The position numbers were made by a program, and so were the translations under genes. From the NCBI GenBank assembly GCA_963762425.1, contig CAVXKY010000024.1, positions 186,001-250,000 on the forward strand: a stretch of DNA of 64,000 nt. The letters run 5' to 3'. How positions within the stretch are numbered: position 1 is the first letter of the stretch; each line of letters opens with the position of its first letter. Of this stretch, positions 56,913-64,000 are shown piece by piece. This DNA comes from REEB95 sp963762425. Lineage in GTDB: Bacteria > Pseudomonadota > Alphaproteobacteria > ATCC43930 > CGMCC-115725. Below the pieces are notes generated by a model that was given only the letters and a program-made list of their open reading frames with translations, was not told the origin of the DNA and ran no database searches.

Positions 56913-56946
56913 CGCCCCGCCCGATCCCCCGGGCGGGGCGATTTTT
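56913..56946 (+). terminator. rho-independent terminator of the small secreted-protein gene
   Basis: CGCCCCGCCCG (56913-56923) pairs with CGGGCGGGGCG (56930-56940), an 11-bp GC stem, followed by ATTTTT. This is the clearest intrinsic terminator in the window. Confidence 0.85.
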
Positions 56947-56967
56947 CATCCCGGAGGTGAGCCGGAA

Positions 56968-57378
56968 TTATTTGTCCTTGGGCGGCGAGCGGGATTTCCT
57001 GGTTCTGCTTCCCAGCGTGAAGCCGGCCAAAACGGCGTCGATCAGCGGCTGGATCGCGCTGGCGAAATCCGCGCCCGCAACGTTGGGTTTGCGCCGCGCG
57101 GTGAAACAGGTGGCGATCGACAGGATCACGCACAGCGCCAGCAAAATGCCGGCGACGATCAACGGCGCTCCCACCGGCCCGGCATAGGGTATGAGATAAA
57201 TCCACAACGCCGCCACGGCGCAACCGATCGCCGCGAGCCCGGCGACCAAGGCGATCACCGCCAGACAGGCGGCGACCGAAACCAGCCGGGCCTTCTTTTT
57301 CCAACGCTCGAAAATGCGCCCGTAGCTGAGCGCCTGCGTCAACGCCGCGAGCAGATTGGCCGCCCCCTTCCCCGCCAC
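56968..57378 (-). CDS. holin-superfamily-III-like (phage_holin_3_6 type) membrane protein
   Basis: A 136-residue protein. A short N-terminal helix (AANLLAALTQALSYGRIFERW) is followed by two membrane helices (about 30-60 and 67-92) and a soluble tail. This matches the Holin-X family found beside YqjD/DUF883 genes in Proteobacteria, where it is a membrane-stress or ribosome-hibernation-linked protein and not a phage lysis protein. It lies five bases downstream of the DUF883 gene on the same strand. Confidence 0.75.
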   Translation of the reverse strand: MAGKGAANLLAALTQALSYGRIFERWKKKARLVSVAACLAVIALVAGLAAIGCAVAALWIYLIPYAGPVGAPLIVAGILLALCVILSIATCFTARRKPNVAGADFASAIQPLIDAVLAGFTLGSRTRKSRSPPKDK

Positions 57379-57383
57379 GGGGC

Positions 57384-57710
57384 TTAGCGCGACAGGATGC
57401 GGCCGGCGATGAAGCCGACGCCGAAGGCGATCAGCAGGCTCGCCAGCGGATTTTCTTCGATCTGGCGGGCGAAGGTCTCGAGCGTTTCTCCGCTTTGCGC
57501 GGATAGCTTGCCGTAGAGTTCTCCGCTTTGAGCCGAGAGCTTGCCGTAAAGCCGCTTGGCTTCGTCGCTCACGCCGTCGACCGCGCCGCTCTTGGCGTAT
57601 TTCAAGAGGCCGCCGAGATCGGTTTTGAGGGCGTCGAGATCGTCGCGGATGGCCGTGAGATCGGGCTTGCCGCCATTGGCCCTGCTCTTGCTGATGCTGG
57701 TGTCGCTCAT
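57384..57710 (-). CDS. DUF883/YqjD-ElaB family membrane-anchored protein
   Basis: A 108-residue protein: charged coiled region (LTAIRDDLDALKTDLGGLLK), then a helix repeat LYGKLSAQSGE present twice in tandem (about 69-79 and 80-89), and a C-terminal membrane anchor ENPLASLLIAFGVGFIAGRI ending LSR. YqjD-type proteins bind ribosomes at the membrane in stationary phase. An AAGGAG site precedes ATG 57710. The tandem repeat is visible in the DNA as a local duplication. Confidence 0.88.
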   Translation of the reverse strand: MSDTSISKSRANGGKPDLTAIRDDLDALKTDLGGLLKYAKSGAVDGVSDEAKRLYGKLSAQSGELYGKLSAQSGETLETFARQIEENPLASLLIAFGVGFIAGRILSR

Positions 57711-57795
57711 GACCGTTAACTCCTTAAAGAATAGGATTCCATGCCAAAATGATACCACATTGTGTCGGCGGTGTGGCGTCAGGGCTTCACTTACG

Positions 57796-58287
57796 TTATT
57801 GGCGCGCTTCCGGTTCGAGCACGGTGATGCCGAGCAGCATGTCGATATTCCGGCCGTCGGTCGCCATGGGCAGGATGAGCCGTTCGATGATCTTGAACTT
57901 GGCGTCGATCACATAGACCGGCGGGCCGCGATAGAAGGCGATTTCGGCGTTTTCGGCCACGGCGATGAATTGCGGATAGGCCGAGGATAACGCGAAGCGC
58001 GGATGGACCTCGTCGTACCAACGGCCGGTCGGGTCGAACTTGGCCGCCTCGACATGGTCGGTGCCGACCAGGCGGTACTTGAAGCGCAAGGGATCGCGCT
58101 GGACATCGACCAGCCAAATCCAGCGCAACAGGCGCGGGATGGCGGTGGGGCTGAATTGCTTGCGTCCGGGCAACAGACCGGGTTTCGGGCGGATCGAGAG
58201 CCAATAGCGGTAAAGCTCGGCAATCCCGGCGTCGCAGGGCGGCAGCTCGGAGCCCGCCGCAATCGTGCAGGCAAAGGGTTCGGCCAT
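57796..58287 (-). CDS. PAS domain protein (PF07310-type)
   Basis: A 163-residue stand-alone PAS_5 protein common in alphaproteobacteria: AGIAELYRYWLSIRPKPGLL, AIPRLLRWIWLVDVQRDPLR, FKYRLVGTDHV and TGRWYDEVHPRF. It has no output domain, so its role is unclear. GGAGGGGGAAGG stands before ATG 58287, which I prefer to an in-frame ATG 30 bases earlier. Confidence 0.85.
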   Translation of the reverse strand: MAEPFACTIAAGSELPPCDAGIAELYRYWLSIRPKPGLLPGRKQFSPTAIPRLLRWIWLVDVQRDPLRFKYRLVGTDHVEAAKFDPTGRWYDEVHPRFALSSAYPQFIAVAENAEIAFYRGPPVYVIDAKFKIIERLILPMATDGRNIDMLLGITVLEPEARQ

Positions 58288-58366
58288 CGCGGTCCTTCCC
58301 CCTCCGACGTGGATCATGCATCCGAAAATTGCGGGTTGTAAACCGCGGCCGCGATTGGGATGGCGC

Positions 58367-58442
58367 TGGCGTCCCCAGCGGGATTCGAACCCGCGTTACC
58401 GCCGTGAAAGGGCGATGTCCTGGGCCTCTAGACGATGGGGAC
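58367..58442 (-). tRNA. tRNA-Glu (anticodon TTC)
   Basis: Complement strand: GTCCCCA...TGGGGAC acceptor arm, G discriminator and encoded CCA. Anticodon stem with loop CTTTCAC, anticodon TTC. The T-arm has GGGTTCGAATCCC. It stands alone between the PAS protein and asparagine synthase. Confidence 0.95.
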
Positions 58443-58624
58443 GTTGGCCGCTTGCTACGCGCGCCCACTCATAAAGCAATGGCCGCATAAATCAACCGGC
58501 GCGCAAGCGCCACGGGCCGGCCGCCGCGCGCCCGTAAATCAACAAACTCTCGACGCGAGCCTGCGCGCGTTCCACACTCCGCGCCGATGTCCCAGCATTT
58601 TCCTCCCGTCGAGTCGGCAAAACC

Positions 58625-60534
58625 ATGTGCGGCATAGCCGGACTGCTGGCGCGCCCGGGCGGCGATCTTGCCGCCCATGCCCGCGCCATGGCCGATGTCT
58701 TGAAGCATCGCGGCCCCGACGCGGGCGATGTGTGGGCCGACGAGCCGGCCGGCATCGCGCTCGGCCACCGCCGCCTGTCGATCGTCGAGCTGTCGCCGGC
58801 GGGTGCGCAGCCCATGGTTTCGTCCTGCGGGCGCTTCGTCGTCTCCTATAACGGCGAAGCCTATAACGCCGACGAACTCCGCCCCGAGCTCGAACGCGCG
58901 GGCCGCAAGTTCCGCGGCCATTGCGACACCGAGGTGATCGTCGAAGGCGCGGCGGTCGTGGGGCGTCGAGGCCACGGTGAAGCGCCTGATCGGCATGTTC
59001 GCCATGGCCTTGTGGGACCGGCAGGAGCGGACGCTTTATCTCGTGCGCGACCGGCTCGGCATCAAGCCGCTTTATTGGACCGAAGCGGGCGGCGCCTTGC
59101 TGTTCGGCTCGGAATTGAAAGCGCTCAGGGCCTATCCGGGATTCCGCGCGGAACTCGACCGCGACGCGCTGGCCTCTTATCTGCGCTTTGCCTATGTGCC
59201 GGGCGGAAGATCGATTTACCGCGGCGTGCAGCAACTCGCCCCCGGCGCCATCCTGACGGTTCGCGCCGGCAAACCGCCCGAAATTCGCGCCTTCTGGAAT
59301 CTTGAGGACATCGCGCGTCAGGGCCAGGCCGCGCGCTTCAACGGCTCGGAGGACGAGGCCGCCGCGGAGCTGGACGCGTTACTCACCGACGCGGTCAGGC
59401 GCCGCATGATCGCCGACGTGCCCTTGGGCGCTTTTTTGTCGGGCGGCATCGATTCATCGACCGTGCTCGCGCTGATGCAGAAATCCAGCACGCGGCCGGT
59501 GCGCAGCTTCTCCATCGGCTTCCATGAAAAGGCCTTCGACGAAGCCAAACACGCGGCGGCGGTGGCCGGTCATCTCGGCACCGACCATACCGAGCTTTAC
59601 GTCTCGCCCGACCATGCGCGCGGCGTGATCCCGCGCCTGCCCGAGATGTATGACGAGCCCTTCGCCGATCCGTCGCAGATTCCGACCTTCCTGGTCTCCG
59701 AGATGACGCGCAAGCACGTCACCGTCGCGCTGTCGGGCGACGGCGGCGACGAATTGTTCGCCGGTTATAACCGCTATTTCCGCAGCGAGGCGGTGCGGCG
59801 CTTTCTCGAAACCGTGCCGCGCGCGGCGCGCGGGCTGATGGCGTCGGCCGCGATGGCGCTGCCGCCCGTCAGCCTGGAACACGCTCGGCTCCTGGGCCAT
59901 GCCGCAATTCGGCGACCGGCTGCACAAGCTCGCCGGCGTGATGGCCGGCACGCCCGAGGATTTCTACCGCCTCACCGTCACCCATTGGGCCGAGCCCGGC
60001 AAGGTCGTGCTGGGCGGCGACGAGCACAAGGGCCTGCTGTGGGACGAGCGGGTGAAGGATCTCGTGCCCGACCCGGTCGAGCGCATGCAGTATCTCGACA
60101 CCCTGACATATCTGCCCGACGACATCCTGACCAAGGTCGACCGCGCCTCGATGGCGGTGTCGCTCGAAGCGCGGGTGCCGCTGATCGATCATCGCGTGGT
60201 GGAATTCTCCTGGCGGGTGAATCCTTCGATGAAGGCGCGAGGCGGCGTGGGCAAGAGGTTGTTGCGCCGCGTGCTCGACCGTTACGTGCCGCGGCATCTG
60301 ATCGAGCGCCCCAAGATGGGCTTCGGCGTGCCGATCGATTCCTGGCTGCGCGGCCCGCTCAAGGACTGGGCGGAAACTCTTCTGGCCGAGAAACGCCTGG
60401 CGGCCGAGGGCGTTTTCAACCCCGCGCCGATCCGCGAGAAGTGGCGCGAGCATTTGAGCGGCGCGCGCAACTGGCAGTATCCGCTGTGGACGGTGCTGAT
60501 GTTCCAATCCTGGAAGGAACGCTGGCTGGCCTAG
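58625..60534 (+). CDS. asnB: asparagine synthase (glutamine-hydrolysing), class B (two frameshifts)
   Basis: About 636 residues. The N-terminal glutamine amidotransferase begins MCGIAGLLARPGG, with Cys2 as nucleophile and KHRGPDAGDVW. The synthetase domain has the ATP loop FLSGGIDSSTVLALM and later ALSGDGGDELFAGYNRYF. The C-terminal part is YLPDDILTKVDRASMAVSLE and MGFGVPIDSWLRG. Slips near 58957 (an extra G before WGVEATVKRL) and near 59895 (before PQFGDRLHKL). Such enzymes make asparagine or amidate a surface polysaccharide or other acceptor. Confidence 0.9.
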
Positions 60535-60544
60535 CGTTTTGGGC

Positions 60545-62329
60545 TCAGCTATGGGCCGGCGCGGCGTCGTCGATCACCAGCTGCACCTCCTCGCGGCCTT
60601 GCCAATTATTGGCGCGAAGATGGCCGGCGAGATGGAAGCCCTGCCCCTGGCCTTTCAAGAGCGCGGGACCGAGCGGACTTTCGAGCGCGCGGAAGGCGAT
60701 GCCTTTGAGCCGCGCGGTCCCGGCGCCCTCGCCCAGGATCAGGCGCAGATGGCTTTCGCCCGCGACATCGGCGCGCAGGATGCGCAGATTAGGGAGCGCG
60801 AAACGCGGCTCTGAGTTCCCGGTGCCGAAGGGCGCGAGCTTTTCCAGAATTCCGGCCAAGGCGGGCGTGGCGGCGTTGACGGAGAGCGCGCCGTCGATGC
60901 CGAGCTCGGGCACCGGCTCCACATCGCCCAGCGAATCCCTGATGCGCGCGGCGAGGAAGTCGCGGAAAGCGCCGAGCTTGGCTTCCTCGGCGGTGAAGCC
61001 CGCGGCCATGGCGTGGCCGCCGCCATTGATGAGCAACCCGGCTTGCCGCGCGGCGATGACCATCGGGCCCATCGCCACCCCCGGCAGCGAGCGGCCGGAG
61101 CCCTTGGCCACGCCGGCCGATATCGACGCCACCATGGCCGGACGGTTGAAGCGCTCCTTCAGGCGGCTGGCGACGATGCCGATGACGCCTTGATGCCAGT
61201 CCGCGCCGGATACGAAAATCAGCGGCGCGCGCTTGTCGCCGCGCTCGGCCTGTTCGATCGCCTGGTCCAGCACCCGCGCCTCGATCTCGCGCCGCTCGCC
61301 ATTGAGCCGGTCGAGTTCGGCGGCCAGGCTTCGCGCCTCGACCGGGTCCGAAGTCGAGAGCAGGCGCACGCCCAGATCGGACTGCCCCACCCGCCCGCCG
61401 GCGTTGACGCGCGGTCCCAGGATGAATCCGACGTGATAGGCGTCGAGCCGCTCGGCCAGCCCGGCCACGTCGGACAACGCGGCGAGGCCAATATTGCCGC
61501 GCGCCTGCATCACTTTCAGCCCCTGCGCCACCAGCGCGCGGTTGAGCCCGGTCAGCGGCACCACGTCGCACACCGTGCCGAGCGCGACCAGGTCGAGCGA
61601 TGAAAGCAGATCGGGCTCCGGCCGGGTTTTGTACCAGCCGGCGCGGCGCAGCTCGCGGTTGAGCGCGACGGCGAGCAGGAAGGCCACGCCCACCGCCGCG
61701 AGATTCCCGAGGCCGTTGCTCTCGTCGATGCGGTTGGGATTGATGACGGCGCAAGCGCGCGGCAAAGAGGGCTCGCCGACATGGTGATCGATCACCACCA
61801 CGTCGAGCCCGGCCTCCGCGGCCGCTTCCAGCGGCGCATGCGCGGTGGCGCCGCAATCGACCGTGACCACAACCGCGGCACCGTCGTGTTTCAGCTTGAG
61901 CAAGGCCGGCGCGTTGGGGCCGTAGCCCTCGCGCTGCCGGTCCGGGATATAGACGACGACGCGCGCGCCCACCTGTTCGAGAAAGCGCCGCAGCAAAGCC
62001 GCCGAGGTCGCGCCGTCGACGTCGTAATCGCCGAAGATGGCGATGGTCTCGCCCTTGAGGACGGCCTGCTTCAACCGCGCGACGCCCGCGCCCATGTCCT
62101 TCAATTGCAGCGGATCGGGCAGGAAATCCCGCAGCGTTGGCGCCAGAAAGCCCGGCGCCTGTTCCACGCCGATGCCGCGCCGCGCTAGAATCCGACCGAT
62201 GATTTCGGGCAAATCGAGGCGTTGCGACAGCGCCAGGCCCAAACGGTCGTCGCCGCCGCGCTCGCGCCAGCGCTTACCCAGAAGCGAGCGCTCGACGCCG
62301 AGAAATCCCTGAGGCGCCGCGCCGTCCAT
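60545..62329 (-). CDS. recJ: single-stranded-DNA-specific exonuclease RecJ
   Basis: A 594-residue 5'-3' exonuclease of the DHH superfamily. Motif I IFGDYDVDGATSAALL, motif II VTVDCGATAHAPLEAA and motif III DVVVIDHHVGEPSLPRA are all intact. RVNAGGRVGQSDLGVRLL and GGGHAMAAGFT belong to the DHHA1 and OB regions. The frame is clean. It is the gene after glpX with a 4-base gap, the usual alphaproteobacterial hom-glpX-recJ order. Confidence 0.96.
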   Translation of the reverse strand: MDGAAPQGFLGVERSLLGKRWRERGGDDRLGLALSQRLDLPEIIGRILARRGIGVEQAPGFLAPTLRDFLPDPLQLKDMGAGVARLKQAVLKGETIAIFGDYDVDGATSAALLRRFLEQVGARVVVYIPDRQREGYGPNAPALLKLKHDGAAVVVTVDCGATAHAPLEAAAEAGLDVVVIDHHVGEPSLPRACAVINPNRIDESNGLGNLAAVGVAFLLAVALNRELRRAGWYKTRPEPDLLSSLDLVALGTVCDVVPLTGLNRALVAQGLKVMQARGNIGLAALSDVAGLAERLDAYHVGFILGPRVNAGGRVGQSDLGVRLLSTSDPVEARSLAAELDRLNGERREIEARVLDQAIEQAERGDKRAPLIFVSGADWHQGVIGIVASRLKERFNRPAMVASISAGVAKGSGRSLPGVAMGPMVIAARQAGLLINGGGHAMAAGFTAEEAKLGAFRDFLAARIRDSLGDVEPVPELGIDGALSVNAATPALAGILEKLAPFGTGNSEPRFALPNLRILRADVAGESHLRLILGEGAGTARLKGIAFRALESPLGPALLKGQGQGFHLAGHLRANNWQGREEVQLVIDDAAPAHS

Positions 62330-62333
62330 CGCC

Positions 62334-63314
62334 TCACTTGAGATAGGTTTTGCGGTTGAAATTGTGGGTCGCCTCGATCAGCCGCACCGTGCCGCTCTTG
62401 GAACGCATCACCATCGAATAGGTGACGGCGCCGCCGGCAAAACGCCGCACGCCCTGGAGCATGGAACCGTTGGTGACGCCGGTGGCGGCGAACATCACTT
62501 CGCCCTTGGCGAGATCGAGCAGGCCGTATTTGCGGTTCAAATCCTTGATGCCGAGGCGTTTGGCCCGGCCCTTCTCGTTCTCGTTGCGGAACAGCAGCCG
62601 TCCCTGCATGAAACCACCGATGCACCGGAGCGCCGCCGCCGCCAGCACGCCCTCGGGCGCGCCGCCCGATCCCACATACATGTCGACGCCGCTGTCGGGG
62701 CGCGCCGTCGCGATCACGCCCGATACGTCGCCGTCGGAGATCAGCATGATGCGCGCTCCGGCCTCGCGCGTCTTGGCGATCAGCTCGGCGTGGCGCTCGC
62801 GGTCGAGGATGCACACCACCAGATCGGCGACCTCGGATTTCTTGGCCTTGGCGAGATTCTTGAGATTCTCTGCCGGCTTGGCATCGAGATCGACCGCGTC
62901 GCCGAAGCCCGGGCCGATGGCGATCTTGTCCATGTAGACATCGGGCGCGTTGAGAAAGCCGCCGGATTCCGCCATGGCGATGACCGCCAGCGCGTTCTGC
63001 CCGCCCTTGGCGGTGATGGTCGTTCCCTCGAGCGGATCGAGCGCGATATCGATCTTGGGCCCATGCCCGTTGCCCACCTTCTCACCGATATAGAGCATCG
63101 GCGCCTCGTCGCGCTCGCCCTCGCCAATCACCACCGTGCCGTTGATGGCCAGCGTGTTGAGCGCTTGGCGCATGGCGTCGACCGCGGCCTGGTCGGCGGC
63201 CTTTTCATCCCCTCGCCCCATGAGACGCGAAGCCGACAACGCCGCCGCCTCGGTGACGCGCACCGCTTCGAGCGCCAGGTTGCGGTCCATCATGTCGGCG
63301 ATGTCATCGGCCAT
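62334..63314 (-). CDS. glpX: class II fructose-1,6-bisphosphatase
   Basis: A 326-residue gluconeogenic phosphatase that converts fructose 1,6-bisphosphate to fructose 6-phosphate. Signatures: LALEAVRVTEAAALSASRLM near the N-terminus, VIGEGERDEAPMLYIGEKVG (metal ligands), DIALDPLEGTTITAKGGQNA, and YVGSGGAPEGVLAAAALRCI. Clean frame. Lies between hom and recJ on the same strand. Confidence 0.96.
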   Translation of the reverse strand: MADDIADMMDRNLALEAVRVTEAAALSASRLMGRGDEKAADQAAVDAMRQALNTLAINGTVVIGEGERDEAPMLYIGEKVGNGHGPKIDIALDPLEGTTITAKGGQNALAVIAMAESGGFLNAPDVYMDKIAIGPGFGDAVDLDAKPAENLKNLAKAKKSEVADLVVCILDRERHAELIAKTREAGARIMLISDGDVSGVIATARPDSGVDMYVGSGGAPEGVLAAAALRCIGGFMQGRLLFRNENEKGRAKRLGIKDLNRKYGLLDLAKGEVMFAATGVTNGSMLQGVRRFAGGAVTYSMVMRSKSGTVRLIEATHNFNRKTYLK

Positions 63315-63323
63315 GTTCGTTCC

Positions 63324-64000
63324 TCACAGGGTCTCGACCCGGATCATGCGCGGCTTCTCGCGCACGGTCTTGAGCTTGGCTATGCGCTTGAGCGCGCGCA
63401 GCATGGAATCCTCGATCGTCTCATGCGTGGTGATGACTACCGGCACCGCCTCGCCGGCGGGTCCACGGCCGCGCTGGATCATCTGCTCCATCGACACCTT
63501 CTCGTCGCGCAAGGCGGCGGCGACGTCGGCGATCACGCCCGGCCGGTCCAGCACCATCAGCCGCAAATAATAGGCGCCCTTGTGCCGCGCCATCGGCGCG
63601 GTCTTGTGCCGGACCGCCGGATTTTTGAGTCCCGGCCCGGCGCGGCCCATGGCGATGTCGATCAGATCGGCGACGACGGAGGAAGCCGTGGGCTCGGCGC
63701 CCGCGCCGCGGCCTTCGAGCATGACCCGACCGACGAAATCGCCCTCCACCACCACGGCGTTGAACACGCCCTCGACATGCGCGATCGGCGCCGATTCCTG
63801 CACCATACAGGGATGCACGCGCTGTTCCAGGCCGTCCCCGGTCAGCCGCGCTAGGCCCAACAGCTTGATGCGATAACCCAGCTCCTCGGCGAATTCGATA
63901 TCGAGCGCCGAGACATGGCGAATGCCCTCGACAAACACGCCCTTGAAATCCACGGCGCCGCCGAAGGCGACCGCCGCCAGGAGCGCGAGCTTGTGCGCGG
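63324..64000 (-). CDS. hom: homoserine dehydrogenase, C-terminal part (cut by window edge)
   Basis: The complement strand carries about 225 C-terminal residues of homoserine dehydrogenase (aspartate-semialdehyde to homoserine, for Thr and Met). The catalytic-domain end has FKGVFVEGIRHVSALDIEFA and GAGAEPTASSVVADLIDIA. The C-terminal ACT domain (YYLRLMVLDRPGVIADVAAA) is the allosteric threonine site. The window ends inside the gene, and the frame is open to base 64000. Confidence 0.93.
   Translation of the reverse strand, partial: AHKLALLAAVAFGGAVDFKGVFVEGIRHVSALDIEFAEELGYRIKLLGLARLTGDGLEQRVHPCMVQESAPIAHVEGVFNAVVVEGDFVGRVMLEGRGAGAEPTASSVVADLIDIAMGRAGPGLKNPAVRHKTAPMARHKGAYYLRLMVLDRPGVIADVAAALRDEKVSMEQMIQRGRGPAGEAVPVVITTHETIEDSMLRALKRIAKLKTVREKPRMIRVETL

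Noticed and set aside
56968..57378. Holin-like protein as evidence of a prophage
   Set aside because: It sits beside a DUF883 gene among chromosomal genes with no other phage gene; this holin-superfamily protein is common outside phages.

Overview
The window is a 64 kb piece of a GC-rich alphaproteobacterial chromosome, probably from the Rhodospirillales or a close relative. The run dusB - ntrB/ntrC - ntrY - ntrX - D-amino-acid aminotransferase - hfq - hflX, the fused ispDF gene, the NDUFS4-like complex I accessory gene, DUF1491 and the order metG - tatD - MBL hydrolase are all typical of that class. There is no rRNA operon, CRISPR array, complete IS element or prophage. Three tRNAs are present (Pro-TGG, Arg-TCT, Glu-TTC).

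Layout. 0-12.3 kb is housekeeping and metabolism: partial isocitrate dehydrogenase, a LOG-like protein, two divergent FemAB/BioF2-like acyltransferases, an FAD amine oxidase, a tight inositol-phosphatase/SDR/DnaJ-CbpM/GST run, and several small envelope proteins. 12.5-26.9 kb is one long minus-strand block and is the most interesting part. Genes of the molybdenum-hydroxylase (CO-dehydrogenase-like, cox) type lie on both sides of a six-gene membrane complex. coxG-coxS-coxM come first, then a small XRE-like regulator coupled to hyfB-C-E-F-G-I, then coxD (MoxR), coxE (VWA), two XdhC-family proteins and a fused MoeA-like/MocA-like protein. The large subunit of the membrane complex lacks the nickel-binding cysteines, so it looks like an Ehr (energy-converting-hydrogenase-related) complex and not a true hydrogenase. 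No coxL catalytic subunit is visible.

27-32 kb holds an O-methyltransferase, two tRNAs, the complex I accessory gene, a heavily frameshifted MFS transporter, cinA, pgpA and ispDF. 32.6-44.2 kb is the nitrogen-regulation region. There NtrB and NtrC are encoded by one uninterrupted 864-codon frame, followed by ntrY, ntrX, a D-amino-acid aminotransferase, a HAD phosphatase, hfq, hflX and a HIBADH-type dehydrogenase. 44-56 kb runs mostly on the minus strand: mazG, MBL hydrolase, tatD, TPR proteins, metG, holB, tmk, a D,D-carboxypeptidase, rlpA, an MltB-type transglycosylase and a thioesterase. 56.5-64 kb has small envelope proteins, a PAS protein, tRNA-Glu, asparagine synthase, recJ, glpX and partial homoserine dehydrogenase.

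Sequence quality is uneven. Single-base indels break many genes at 14.8-29.5 kb and 48.5-56.3 kb, including normally essential ones (metG, tmk, holB), while 0-14.8, 30-45 and 60.6-64 kb read almost cleanly. I treat most of these breaks as assembly errors and annotate the reconstructed gene spans. This caveat also bears on the NtrB-NtrC fusion.
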